Shown here piece by piece: positions 7,282 to 15,543 of a stretch of 49,712 nt of DNA. Numbering within the stretch: the first letter of the stretch is position 1; the number at the start of each line of letters is the position of its first letter. The translations under genes were made by a program, and so were the position numbers. The notes under the pieces were generated by a model. That model searched no databases, was not told the DNA's origin, and worked only from the letters and a program-made list of their open reading frames with translations. The DNA is from a virus, in IMG/VR virus record IMGVR_UViG_3300010885_042435, positions 1 through 49,712 of that record; one strand, written 5' to 3'.

Positions 7282-8420
7282 CAGTCCCTCGCGAGCGGCA
7301 TGATGACGGTGTAGGAATCCTCGCACCGCAGCACGACCGCCGTGCTGCTGCTCTCCACGTCGATGTCCACCGCGGCGGCGAGGTCGAGCGACTCAAGCCA
7401 CTCAATGGCAAACGCCGGGTCCACCTCGACGCCGCACCTGTTGCCGACCTCGCGAAGCTCGCACCTCGCGGATGACTGCCCGTACTCCGATGAACTGGAG
7501 GTCATCGTCATGCCGTTGTCGCCGACCACAACCCGCGTGCCTTTGCTGCTTTCGCTGGCACAAATTGCCGCCATGCGTGCGGCGTGGAGCAGAGCGGACA
7601 CTTCTGCCACCGACAGTTCCACGTCGCGTTCCGGCGTGACCTTCCGCCAATCGGGGAAGGTTCCCTCGACAAGCCTCGCCTGCACCACGACGCCGTCTAT
7701 GTTGGCGAGCAGCTCGTTGCCCGCGGACTCAAGCTGCACCGCGTTCCGCGATGCGGCCAGCTTGCAGATGATGTCCACCGCACGCTTCGGCACCAGCGTC
7801 TTGGAGTTGTCGAGGTCTTGCTCAACCTCGCACGTCGCGCAGCACAGCCGCCGTCCGTCCGTCGCCACGAACGCAAGCTGACCGTAGTCGGAGTCCTTGT
7901 TGGCGGTGAACTCAATATGCACACCGGCCAACGCGGGGCGACCGGACCTCGTGTCCGCCGCAAACTTCACCGACTCCATCATCGTGACGAACTGGTCGGC
8001 TGGGAGCCGCGAGATTGGCTTGCCAATGCCTTCGTGTGCGTCGGGAAAGTCCGCAACCGACTCGGTCGGCAGCGTCCACTTCCCGTCACCGCACTCGACC
8101 ACGCACCGCGATCCATCCACCTGCAACGACACCTCGTCATCCTGCTTGCAGGAGTTGAGTATTTGCATCAGCCTCGCGTGCGGCAGCAGCACCGCCGGGC
8201 CGGTCGCCCCGCGGAGCGGGTACGTGATGCGAAGCTCAAGGTCCGTCGCGCTGATCGTCTCGTCGGAGCCGATCAGCACGTTGGCAAGAATCGGTCGCAG
8301 CGGGCGGGACGGCACCGCGTCTTTGATTGCGTTGAACGCCGCCTTCAATTCAGCGACGCTGAACTTGAGGGCTGTGCCAGTAGGCCGCGCCGCCCTGCGA
8401 ACCTTGACTGCTGATGTCAT
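7281..8420 (-). CDS. dnaN: DNA polymerase III beta subunit (sliding clamp)
   Basis: This 379-residue protein has the length and three-domain repeat of bacterial beta clamps: domain 1 with LKAAFNAIKDAVPSRPLRPI and TDLELRI, domain 2 with FVATDGRRLC, domain 3 ending in VIMPLARD, the usual C-terminus (normally MPxR). ATG 8420 follows AAAGGGAG. A phage-encoded clamp would load host or phage polymerase on phage DNA. No replicative polymerase is recognised in the window, so the clamp may serve to recruit the host polymerase III together with the phage primase-polymerase. Confidence 0.9.
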   Translation of the reverse strand: MTSAVKVRRAARPTGTALKFSVAELKAAFNAIKDAVPSRPLRPILANVLIGSDETISATDLELRITYPLRGATGPAVLLPHARLMQILNSCKQDDEVSLQVDGSRCVVECGDGKWTLPTESVADFPDAHEGIGKPISRLPADQFVTMMESVKFAADTRSGRPALAGVHIEFTANKDSDYGQLAFVATDGRRLCCATCEVEQDLDNSKTLVPKRAVDIICKLAASRNAVQLESAGNELLANIDGVVVQARLVEGTFPDWRKVTPERDVELSVAEVSALLHAARMAAICASESSKGTRVVVGDNGMTMTSSSSEYGQSSARCELREVGNRCGVEVDPAFAIEWLESLDLAAAVDIDVESSSTAVVLRCEDSYTVIMPLARD

Positions 8421-8526
8421 CACGAACTCCCTTTCGTTTTGCCAACCCAACCAACACGCCAAGCGTGAACGTCACGACTTGAGCGAGGACTCCCAGTGCG
8501 ATAAGCGTGGCCTGTGCTGCGGTCAT
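8350..8526 (-). CDS. Small membrane protein overlapping the clamp gene
   Basis: A 58-residue protein whose ATG overlaps the stop of the VRR-NUC gene (ATGA). Residues 5-28 form a membrane helix (ATLIALGVLAQVVTFTLGVL), followed by a basic stretch. The last 71 bases overlap the beginning of dnaN in another frame. The coupling supports expression; the long overlap lowers confidence. Confidence 0.45.
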   Translation of the reverse strand: MTAAQATLIALGVLAQVVTFTLGVLVGLAKRKGVRDDISSQGSQGGAAYWHSPQVQRR

Positions 8527-8843
8527 CGGAACGCCTCCAGTAGTTCGCGTGCTTGCTCCTTGCTCGTCACGACGTGACACGGCGCGCCGCCCTTCGTTTC
8601 GATCTCGTTCATGCGTCGCCGTTGGATGGCGGTCGGCTGCTTCCCCGGCTGCTTCACCTCAAAGAAAACGGCGGAGCCGTTCTTGAGCAGCAGCAGGTCG
8701 GGGACACCGGCCAGCTGGTACGGACCGCCGTGGATTTTCATTGACCACCAGCCAAGCGATTCGGCTACCCGAACAATGGCGGCGACAATGGTGGACTCGC
8801 GTGGCACTCCGTTGCCCTCCGTGGCGGTTGCGTACCCGAACAA
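8523..8843 (-). CDS. VRR-NUC domain nuclease
   Basis: About 106 residues in the longest form. The PD-(D/E)XK-type VRR-NUC fold is visible: early Glu in RESTIVAAIVRV, GVPDLLLL with the catalytic Asp, FFEVKQPGKQ with the E-x-K pair, and QRRRMNEIETKGG at the end. Family members act as structure-specific nucleases in DNA repair and replication. Its place between the helicase/zinc-finger genes and the clamp gene supports a replication-fork or recombination role. The true start may be an internal GTG (VPREST...) preceded by GGAGGG, because the first codons coincide with a repeated TTGTTCGG motif. Confidence 0.85.
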   Translation of the reverse strand: MFGYATATEGNGVPRESTIVAAIVRVAESLGWWSMKIHGGPYQLAGVPDLLLLKNGSAVFFEVKQPGKQPTAIQRRRMNEIETKGGAPCHVVTSKEQARELLEAFR

Positions 8844-8854
8844 ACGCGCGGCGG

Positions 8855-8883
8855 ATGATACACAACCGCGCCAAAAGTTCCAA
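8855..8883 (-). promoter_or_regulatory. Possible sigma70-like promoter before the VRR-NUC gene
   Basis: On the minus strand TTGGAA and TATCAT are separated by 17 bases, just upstream of the VRR-NUC start. The two boxes are reasonable but not strong, and the match is unsupported by a second copy. Confidence 0.35.
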
Positions 8884-8887
8884 GCGG

Positions 8888-9205
8888 TTACGCGGTCCGC
8901 AAGTATTCCGCGATGCGGTCACGCAGTTTGTCGTTGTGGTTGACCATATGCTCCAGATACCTCCGCCCGTTGGGCTGCTTGTCGGCCTCCGCCAGCGTCA
9001 TGCCCGCGAACCGCCCGTACTTGAAGCGGAACTCGCCGTGGTCCGCCACAACCGGCGGCCCGCCCTCCATCCGCCGCGGTGCCTTGCACCACTGACTCGC
9101 GCCGCAGAAACAGCACTCGGCAAGCACCTCTCCCCTCCACTCGTCAATGGCATCGTGCGCCGACGCGCCGCACCGGTCGCAGGTGACGTGGCCGTCGAGC
9201 TTCAT
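8888..9205 (-). CDS. Zinc-ribbon protein with DUF3820-like C-terminus
   Basis: The 105-residue protein (ATG 9205 overlapping the helicase stop by ATGA) has four zinc-ligand cysteines in two pairs (CDRCGASAHD, CCFCGASQWC). It ends in FKYGRFAGMTLAEAD and GRRYLEHMV, resembling the short DUF3820/exonuclease-tail module (FGKYKG...YL.W). That module often accompanies nucleases. With the UvrD-like helicase before it and VRR-NUC after it, a role in DNA processing is likely but unproven. Confidence 0.6.
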   Translation of the reverse strand: MKLDGHVTCDRCGASAHDAIDEWRGEVLAECCFCGASQWCKAPRRMEGGPPVVADHGEFRFKYGRFAGMTLAEADKQPNGRRYLEHMVNHNDKLRDRIAEYLRTA

Positions 9206-10848
9206 AGCACCTCCATCCGCAACGCACCCTGCCGCCCCTCGTTGACCACGAACAGGTTCCGCCTCGCACGCGTCACACCCACGTAGGCAATGCGGCACTC
9301 CTCGTCGTGCTGGGCGGCGTCCTCCTCGCCGTTGGCAACGCGGGTGCTGATCGTCGTGAGCAACGCCACGTTGTCGGCCTCCGCGCCCTTCACGCTGTGG
9401 ATCGTGCCGACGCGCACTCTAGGCTCCGACGCAAGCGCCGCGCCGAACTGCTTCGCCTGCCGCCGCCATGCCGAACCGCGGTCAACCCACTTGACCCACT
9501 CGCCGGATGCGATGGCGGCACGCAGCGGCTCGGTCGCGCCGACCTCCTCAAGCTCGCTGGGGAAAATCAAGTCCCACTGAGCAAGCGTCTCGGGCTGCTT
9601 CCACTTGGCCTTCGTACCGCGGGTGAGGATCGTCTCGCGGTCCTTCGTCTTTTGCGGGAGAAGTTCCTGCGCCTTTGACCACTGCACGCCCGTGATCGGC
9701 TCGCCGTTTTCCAGCGCGTACAACGCCTGCAAGCCAAGCGTCCGTGATGTCAGCCCGTCCGCCGTCGATGTCCACCGCACCGGCTTGTGGTTCGCCTGCA
9801 TCGCAGCGTAGAGGCGATTCGCTTGGTAGTTGGTGCGTGCGATGAGCAGCCAATCCTCGCGAGGGTCAACGACGTGTGCGAGGTCTTCTAGGTCGGAAAG
9901 CTCGGAGATGGACCCGGCGTGATCTGCCGGTGCGATGCCACGGTCGAAGTACCCCTTGTGCATGCGCCGCAGGCACCGCTCGCCAAGCTCAAGAATCGGC
10001 GCGGGGCAGCGATACGACTTCGGCATGATGCGTTGCTTCGCTACGTCCCACGACAGGAAGCACTCGGAACTTGACCCCGCGAACCCGTAGATGGCTTGGA
10101 AGGGATCGCCGACGAGGTAGCACCACCTCACGCTCGGTGCCGACACCAGCCGCTTGCACACGGCGTCGAGCAACGGGCTGGCATCCTGCTGTTCGTCAAA
10201 CAGCCACGCCGACACGTCGGGCAATTCGCCCTCTGGTGTCTTGCGGTAGATGCCCTCGGTCGTGCTGGCCCCAATGCCAGCGAACCGCATGAGCAGGTCG
10301 GTGAAGTCGACGCGGTCTTCCAGCCGCTTCGCGGACTCGTAGCGGTCGGATATCGAAACAATCTTGGCGAAGTCCGGCACGTTGTCATCAACGGCTCGGG
10401 CGGCGCGGACCACCTCGCCCAACGGCAGCAACGCGGACCGCGACAGGCTCCAGCAGTTGAGCGCGGCGGCAACCACCGGGTCGCCCACGTAAGCGTGCCG
10501 CCCCGACTCGTCATCCAGCTGCGTCGCCAGCTTCACACCTAACGCGTTCGACAGCCACTCAATGTCATCCTTGCGGTCGGTGATTAGCTGCCCGGCCTGC
10601 ACACCAAGGCAGCGGTACGCGGTCGAGTGGACGGTGCGGAACCATCCCTTCACCGACAGGAGCGACTCGTCGCAGCCCCACGCTCTGGACGCTCTGGCGA
10701 CCGCCTCCGCCCGTGCGGCGCGGGTGAACGACGCAAAGCCCAGCCGCAGCGGATCGCCGCCCAGCGGCTCAAGAGCGGCCTCCATGATGCGGAGCAGTTC
10801 CGTTGTTTTGCCGGTCCCCGCTCCGCCGATAAGACGCGCAATCTGCAT
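9202..10848 (-). CDS. UvrD/Rep-family superfamily 1 DNA helicase
   Basis: The 548-residue protein begins at ATG 10848 (MQIARLIGGAGTGKT), placing the Walker A motif at residues 8-15 right after the start, as in UvrD-like helicases. Further motifs are FASFTRAAR (Ia), WLFDEQQDASPLL (II, DEQQD), YLVGDPFQAIYGF (III), VGTIHSVKGAEADNV (V) and RIAYVGVTRARRNLFVV (VI). It should translocate 3'-5' on single-stranded DNA using ATP, in replication or recombination. A 230-base repeat-containing intergenic region lies before it. Confidence 0.9.
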   Translation of the reverse strand: MQIARLIGGAGTGKTTELLRIMEAALEPLGGDPLRLGFASFTRAARAEAVARASRAWGCDESLLSVKGWFRTVHSTAYRCLGVQAGQLITDRKDDIEWLSNALGVKLATQLDDESGRHAYVGDPVVAAALNCWSLSRSALLPLGEVVRAARAVDDNVPDFAKIVSISDRYESAKRLEDRVDFTDLLMRFAGIGASTTEGIYRKTPEGELPDVSAWLFDEQQDASPLLDAVCKRLVSAPSVRWCYLVGDPFQAIYGFAGSSSECFLSWDVAKQRIMPKSYRCPAPILELGERCLRRMHKGYFDRGIAPADHAGSISELSDLEDLAHVVDPREDWLLIARTNYQANRLYAAMQANHKPVRWTSTADGLTSRTLGLQALYALENGEPITGVQWSKAQELLPQKTKDRETILTRGTKAKWKQPETLAQWDLIFPSELEEVGATEPLRAAIASGEWVKWVDRGSAWRRQAKQFGAALASEPRVRVGTIHSVKGAEADNVALLTTISTRVANGEEDAAQHDEECRIAYVGVTRARRNLFVVNEGRQGALRMEVL

Positions 10849-11078
10849 GATATATATGGGCCTTTTTTCTGCGGGGGTGGATCGGAAAAGGCGGTTATGC
10901 CCCCCCACCGTGAGTAGTTGCGACAAAAAAGAATCGCCAAACCGGTTTCATCGCGGGTTTTCTCGGCAGCGTCCGTGCCTTGTTTTCAGCAACGAAACGC
11001 ACCTTGCCGGGAAAACCGAACGCTCGCGAAGCTCAAACAGGCACTACGAAATTCGCCTATATATAAGGGGGAATTTCG
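10849..11078 (-). repeat. Intergenic repeat element, copy A, upstream of the UvrD-like helicase
   Basis: No gene is seen in these 230 bases. Two blocks match the region 21550-21765: the core at 10861-10900 (minus strand GCATAACCGCCTTTTCCGA, then C-run and A-run) and a second block at 11004-11065 (plus strand TGCCGGGAAAACCG, CTCAAAC, CGCCTATATA). TATATA flanks both ends. The core alone recurs at 46681-46730. It may be a promoter, RNA leader or replication site; what it does is unknown. Confidence 0.7.
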
Positions 11079-12773
11079 TCAGCCCGTGTCGTTCGCCAGC
11101 CGGTCAAGCGCGGTGAACTCCGCCTTTGACCAGACCACGTAGCTTTTCCGCGTGCCGCCAAGGTGGCGGAACTCCGCGTGCTGAAAGTCCTCGTCGTTGG
11201 TCAACGCCAGCAGCCTACGCTTGAACGCCAGCCGCTCGCCCTCGCCGACGCGGTGCTGCCGTTCGATGTCTTCCCACACCTTGCCCCACGCGAACCACAG
11301 CGTGCCGTCCTGCCGCCACGCGGCTCGTCCCGTCGGGTCGGGAATGTCATCGTCGCTCGGCTGGCTGGCTTGGCTCAACCGGTCGTAAAGCCAACCGGCC
11401 AGCAGCACGTACCGCAGCGACGATGCACCGGGGTACTCATGCTCGACCATATCCAGCAGCTTCGCCTTGACCCCGCGGACAACACGCTTGGTCGGGTTCT
11501 GGCTCCCGGTGTTGTCGGCGACCTTGTAGCCGCCGTCCCATATCCGCTTCCACCGGGCAGGCTCATCGTCCAGCATGATGACGCCGGTGTTGGCAAGCAC
11601 CGCCGCTGCGACCTTGGCCGCGGAGCGGAACTGGTCAACCGTCAGCGACACGTTGCCCGTTCCGTTGGCGGTCCACCGCCGCCACGCCGGAACGTGCAGC
11701 CGGTACTCCAGCGGGTCGGAATGGACGCACGTCAGCCGCCACTCACCCGGTCCCCACTCTGGATCGGAGTCGGACCCCGGCACCAGCGGCGAGAACGACA
11801 GGCCGATCTCGGTGAACACACGCGTGGCCGATGACGGCGGCGCGGACCTCGCCACCTCCGTCCCGTCCGCCGTGGCCTGCGGCTGCGACTCGGACTGTGC
11901 AATCGCCACCACCGTATCCACACCGGCGGCGCGCGTCTTGCGGACGAAGCCGATGGCCGACCGGAAGATCGCCACCACCTCGTCATCATCCATCGGCGGC
12001 TTGCACTGCACGACGTTGACCATGCGGACCTTCATGAGCAAGTCCTGCTGCTCAATCTCGTCATCCAGATTCGGACCGGCGCGGAACGCCTCGCGGATCG
12101 CGAACCGCCGCACCTCCTCGTTGCGTGAGCCGGACGGCACCGGTTTCTCCAGCACCAACCGCGCCGGTGCGCGGCCCGTGCCGACGCGATGGCTTGTGCC
12201 ATCGTCGTTCCACAGCAGGTTCACCAGCCGCTCTGGCAACGGCTGAAGCTCCACGTCATCGGGCGACAGCCCCGGCACCCACTCGTAGACCTTGCCGGTG
12301 TGGTGCGTGCTAGGCGGGATGACCGACTGCGCCGCGTTGCCACCGTTGCCGATCCGCACTTCGATGCCAAGCACCTTCCGCACGGCGACGGCTGGCAGCG
12401 ACTCGTCCCACTTGAACAGCCGGTGCGGCCCGCGGCCCGCGGTGTAGGTCGGCGTCCAGATTTCGCCAAGGCCAAGGTTGTCCCACGCTTCCTTCGCTTC
12501 CGGCCCGTCGAGTTCCACGTCAACGACGCCGCTGCGCGGGCCAAGCAGCAGGCCGATGTTGGTCGGCTTGCCGGTGTCGTACCACGAAAGGATTTCTGTC
12601 TCGTCGCACGTCGCCCGGTGCTGCCACTGGTCGCCCATCGGGTGCTTCCCCGGCGTCGCGCAGTCGCGTCCCTTCCAGCAGGTGCATACAGACGGCTGGG
12701 CGCACCCCCAAAGCCTGACGATGTGCCAGCCGCGAGATGCGTAGCTGGCTGCAAGCGGACCGATCCCGGTCAT
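11079..12773 (-). CDS. Bifunctional primase-polymerase (Prim-Pol) with PriCT-1 domain
   Basis: The 564-residue protein starts at ATG 12773 after GGAGGG. The N-terminal 200 residues are a Prim-Pol domain: ASYASRGWHIVRL, CATPGKHP, NIGLLLGPRSGVVDVELDG carrying the acidic metal ligands, YTAGRGPHRLFKW and the basic/His region SVIPPSTHHTGKVYEW. Residues about 225-290 fit a primase C-terminal 1 domain (SGSRNEEVRRFAIREA, DDDEVVAIFRSAIG). The last part is not recognised; no Walker-type helicase motifs are seen there, so helicase activity probably comes from the separate helicases. It should synthesise primers for phage replication. Confidence 0.88.
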   Translation of the reverse strand: MTGIGPLAASYASRGWHIVRLWGCAQPSVCTCWKGRDCATPGKHPMGDQWQHRATCDETEILSWYDTGKPTNIGLLLGPRSGVVDVELDGPEAKEAWDNLGLGEIWTPTYTAGRGPHRLFKWDESLPAVAVRKVLGIEVRIGNGGNAAQSVIPPSTHHTGKVYEWVPGLSPDDVELQPLPERLVNLLWNDDGTSHRVGTGRAPARLVLEKPVPSGSRNEEVRRFAIREAFRAGPNLDDEIEQQDLLMKVRMVNVVQCKPPMDDDEVVAIFRSAIGFVRKTRAAGVDTVVAIAQSESQPQATADGTEVARSAPPSSATRVFTEIGLSFSPLVPGSDSDPEWGPGEWRLTCVHSDPLEYRLHVPAWRRWTANGTGNVSLTVDQFRSAAKVAAAVLANTGVIMLDDEPARWKRIWDGGYKVADNTGSQNPTKRVVRGVKAKLLDMVEHEYPGASSLRYVLLAGWLYDRLSQASQPSDDDIPDPTGRAAWRQDGTLWFAWGKVWEDIERQHRVGEGERLAFKRRLLALTNDEDFQHAEFRHLGGTRKSYVVWSKAEFTALDRLANDTG

Positions 12774-12802
12774 GGTCGTTCCCTCCGTGTGTGTTTTGAA
12801 AT

Positions 12803-12835
12803 GCCGGGGCGGCGGACTCCGCCAGCCGCCCCGGC
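12803..12835 (-). terminator. Probable rho-independent terminator
   Basis: An 11-bp perfect GC stem (GCCGGGGCGGC with GCCGCCCCGGC) and an 11-base loop lie between the gene ending at 12856 and the Prim-Pol start. On the minus strand it is followed by ATTTCAAAAC, a weak T/A tract. It may lower read-through into the primase gene. Confidence 0.6.
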
Positions 12836-12855
12836 TACGCGTCCCTGCGAAACGC

Positions 12856-13626
12856 TTAGGCGTCATGCCCAGCGTCGAACTGTGCCGCGATCCGCATGAG
12901 CGGATCGGTGTAGAGCTTCTTGATGACCAGCCCCTCCTCACGGCTGACCGTGCCGACAAGTTCCGGCACGATCTGCGAGTAGTCGATGCCGCTCTTGCTC
13001 GCCACCTTCTGAAGCGTGAGGCTCACGACCGACCGGTAGTGCGCGACCTTGAGCCGACGCACGAACGGACAGAACGTCGCGAGCGAACCCGCACCGATGG
13101 AGAGCAGCACCGGCCACGCCTCGCCCGGCTGAAGAATCGCGACGGTCCGCGACTCCTTGAGCCGCCGACCGACGCCACCCTTGCCGCTGCCCCAGCCGAA
13201 CGGCGAACCCTCCTTGCCCATCGCCTCCCAATCGTAGGTGCGGTCGCCGATACGGAACCGCTCCAGATCGTCCGCGTTGATGTCGCCCAGCGAGTCGTTC
13301 GTCCGCACCGCCGTCTGGAGGTCGTAGGAGGTGAGGACCGGGCGCTCGCCCTTGGTCATGTCCTCACTGCCCCACAACTGCCCCAGCGGGGCGACGAGAA
13401 CCATCAGCCCGGTGATCGCCTTGCACTCGACCTCCGCGCCGTCGCTGTTCACGTACTGCCACGTCTTGCCACCACCGGCTGGCGTCTTGACGCGGATCAA
13501 GTCGCCGACGGAGATGGACTCACCGGCCAGCAGGTTCGCCTGCATGGCTTCCGCAAAGTCGCCGTCACCCGCGAGTGCGAGGTATCCGGCATCGACACGC
13601 TCCACGACCGAAATTTCCTTGCTCAT
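12856..13626 (-). CDS. Conserved-looking replication-module protein, unknown function
   Basis: A 256-residue, mostly beta-rich protein with no signal peptide. Visible features are a basic glycine-rich segment (WGSGKGGVGRRLKESRTVAI), a long ordered middle (LLSIGAGSLATFCPFVRRL) and a helical C-terminus (REEGLVIKKLYTDPLMRIA). Proteins of this size and glycine/basic pattern in the replication module are often single-strand-binding or recombination proteins, but I cannot name a family. The motif TTGTTCGGGTA lies just upstream, followed by a GGGAG ribosome site. Confidence 0.6.
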   Translation of the reverse strand: MSKEISVVERVDAGYLALAGDGDFAEAMQANLLAGESISVGDLIRVKTPAGGGKTWQYVNSDGAEVECKAITGLMVLVAPLGQLWGSEDMTKGERPVLTSYDLQTAVRTNDSLGDINADDLERFRIGDRTYDWEAMGKEGSPFGWGSGKGGVGRRLKESRTVAILQPGEAWPVLLSIGAGSLATFCPFVRRLKVAHYRSVVSLTLQKVASKSGIDYSQIVPELVGTVSREEGLVIKKLYTDPLMRIAAQFDAGHDA

Positions 13627-13660
13627 GTTCTCCCTTTCTGTGGGAATGATACCCGAACAA

Positions 13661-14122
13661 TCAGCCCATCACGCGACTACGCAGCCGCGTCTCAACGTAC
13701 TCGCTGCACAACCCTTCAAACGCCGTCCCCTTGGAGCAGTCGGCAAGGTCGCCGCCGCCACGCTTCGCACGCTCGGTCAGCCACGCCTTGAGCGTCGCGG
13801 TGTTCACCGTGACAAGCTCGTCGGCCAATCCCTCCGCCTCCGCCGCGGCAAGCACCGCATCGCGGCTGTCCTTCGGAACGGACAGCCGCAACGTCTGGTC
13901 GACCCACCACGTCTTGCCAGCGGCGCGACACCCGTCGAGTCCGCTCGCGGCAAGTTGCTCCGCGGCAAGGTTCTCCAACTCCTCAAGCTCACGATCCATC
14001 TGCTTGACCGCCGCCGCCGCCGCGTCGCGCTTCGCCTGCCGGTCGACAAGTCGAGCCAGCAGCGCGGAGAGCGAGTCGGGTGGTGTCAGCCCCTCGGCCA
14101 ATGCCGTCAGGTCAACCGTCAT
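13661..14122 (-). CDS. Coiled-coil phage protein, unknown function
   Basis: ATG 14122 overlaps the helicase stop (ATGA) and gives 153 residues. A coiled coil runs from about 24 to 60 (RQAKRDAAAAAVKQMDRELE), then a beta segment (KTWWVDQTLRLSVPKDS) and a winged C-terminal part (VTVNTATLKAWLTERAKRG). This plan is common in small phage proteins downstream of helicases, sometimes annotated as nuclease inhibitors or recombination helpers. I cannot decide between these. Confidence 0.65.
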   Translation of the reverse strand: MTVDLTALAEGLTPPDSLSALLARLVDRQAKRDAAAAAVKQMDRELEELENLAAEQLAASGLDGCRAAGKTWWVDQTLRLSVPKDSRDAVLAAAEAEGLADELVTVNTATLKAWLTERAKRGGGDLADCSKGTAFEGLCSEYVETRLRSRVMG

Positions 14123-15543
14123 GCCTGCACTCCAATCCTCGGCGAAAGCTTTGCCAGCACCGCGTCGACCACGGATCGACGCTCCCTCAATGCCGCGTAC
14201 ACCTGTTCGTCCACCGTACCCTGCGTCACAAGGTGGTAGTACCGAACGCACCGCGTCTGACCCGGTCGCCGTAACCGCGCCAGACTTTGTTCGTAGTCGC
14301 CCAAGCTGAAACCCAGCGAGTAGTAGAAGCAGTACGCGCTCCTCGACAGGTCGATTCCAGCGCCGCCGCTTTGAATCTGCACGCCGATGATCGTCGCGTT
14401 GCCAGCCTGCCACTCCGCAAGCTGGTTCTCCTCGCCAGACAGTTCAGCGTAGGTGCGGCCCAGCCGCCGCGACACCGCGCCGACCTCGTTCAAGTCGGTG
14501 CGGAACTTGCAGAACACCACCACCTGTTCCGTGTCCGGCAGGTCGGACAGCCGGTCCTCAAGCATCGCTGCCTTTTCCGGCATCCCGTCGATGAGAACCG
14601 TTCCCGCTTCGTCCGTGCGTGCGTAGCCGCCGGTCGCCTGTTGCAGACGCAAGAGCTTGGTCAACGCGTTGGCCGCGGTCACGGTCCCCGCGTCAATCTC
14701 CGCGGTCATGTTCCGCTCAAGCTCGCGGTAGTACCGCTGCGTCTTGCCGTCCAGCGGCACCGAGACGGTGTCATGAATCGCCTCTGGCAAGTCCAGCACG
14801 TCATCTATGTTGACGCGCCACATATGCGGGTCGGTCTTTGCGGCAAGCTCGCCCTGCCGAATCCACCGCCGGACCTTGCCTGGGAAGCGTGCGTCGCAGT
14901 CCGCGTAGCGTGAGCGGTAACACACGAACGACGGACCGAAAATCTCCGGGTCCAAAAACCGGAACTGCCCGTAGAAGTCGAGCGGTGAGTGCGGCATCGG
15001 CGTGCCGGTTAGGCACAGCCGTTTTGCATCGGGCTGCTTCTCCGCCAGCTTTGCCAGCCACTTGCTCGCCTTGCCCGTCGGCGACTTGATGCGATGCGAC
15101 TCGTCCACGATGATCGCGTCCCACCTCACGTCGGCCACCACCTTGGCAAGCTCACCTCGCCACACCGAATCCACGTTGATGATCGCACACACCGGCCCGC
15201 GTGCCGCCGCCGCACGCAGCCGCTTGGCCCGCGCTGCGGTCGATCCATCGACCAGCAGCAACGGGTCAAGCGGCGGTGCGTCGATGGCAAGCAGCGCCGT
15301 CAGGCTCTTGCCCGTCCCCATATCCATCGCGAGCATCGCGGCGGGCCTCCCTGCCGCCCACGATGCCGCGTCGGTCTGGCACTTCCACGGCTTCACCGTG
15401 CCGCTGGCGTGAAGGCCAATCTGCTTTACCCACGCGGGGCCAACAGCAATCGGACAGACAATCAACACGTTCATCCTGCGCTCCTTCGCTTGCTCGCGTT
15501 TCAGCCGCCACGGACTCCACGTCCGCCATCGTGCGTCAGGCAT
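14119..15543 (-). CDS. SNF2-like superfamily 2 DNA helicase with unusual motif order
   Basis: The longest form has 474 residues. Helicase motifs are Walker A (MDMGTGKS, 73-80), DESH box (147-150), LTGTP (178-182) followed by FYGQFRFLDP typical of SNF2-like proteins, motif V (QSGGAGIDLS) and motif VI (SLARLRRPGQT). Oddly, the segment LIVCPIAVGPAWVKQ, which in related helicases follows Walker A as motif Ia, lies before it at about residues 27-41. Start choice is open: ATG 15543 overlaps the previous gene by eight bases, while ATG 15474 has an ideal AAGGAG site and would begin just before the LIVCP segment. It should remodel or unwind DNA at phage replication. Confidence 0.88.
   Translation of the reverse strand: MPDARWRTWSPWRLKREQAKERRMNVLIVCPIAVGPAWVKQIGLHASGTVKPWKCQTDAASWAAGRPAAMLAMDMGTGKSLTALLAIDAPPLDPLLLVDGSTAARAKRLRAAAARGPVCAIINVDSVWRGELAKVVADVRWDAIIVDESHRIKSPTGKASKWLAKLAEKQPDAKRLCLTGTPMPHSPLDFYGQFRFLDPEIFGPSFVCYRSRYADCDARFPGKVRRWIRQGELAAKTDPHMWRVNIDDVLDLPEAIHDTVSVPLDGKTQRYYRELERNMTAEIDAGTVTAANALTKLLRLQQATGGYARTDEAGTVLIDGMPEKAAMLEDRLSDLPDTEQVVVFCKFRTDLNEVGAVSRRLGRTYAELSGEENQLAEWQAGNATIIGVQIQSGGAGIDLSRSAYCFYYSLGFSLGDYEQSLARLRRPGQTRCVRYYHLVTQGTVDEQVYAALRERRSVVDAVLAKLSPRIGVQA

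Noticed and set aside
12774-12959. Upstream extension of the Prim-Pol gene
   Set aside because: It would cross the terminator hairpin and overlap the preceding gene; ATG 12773 has a good ribosome site and starts the conserved domain.
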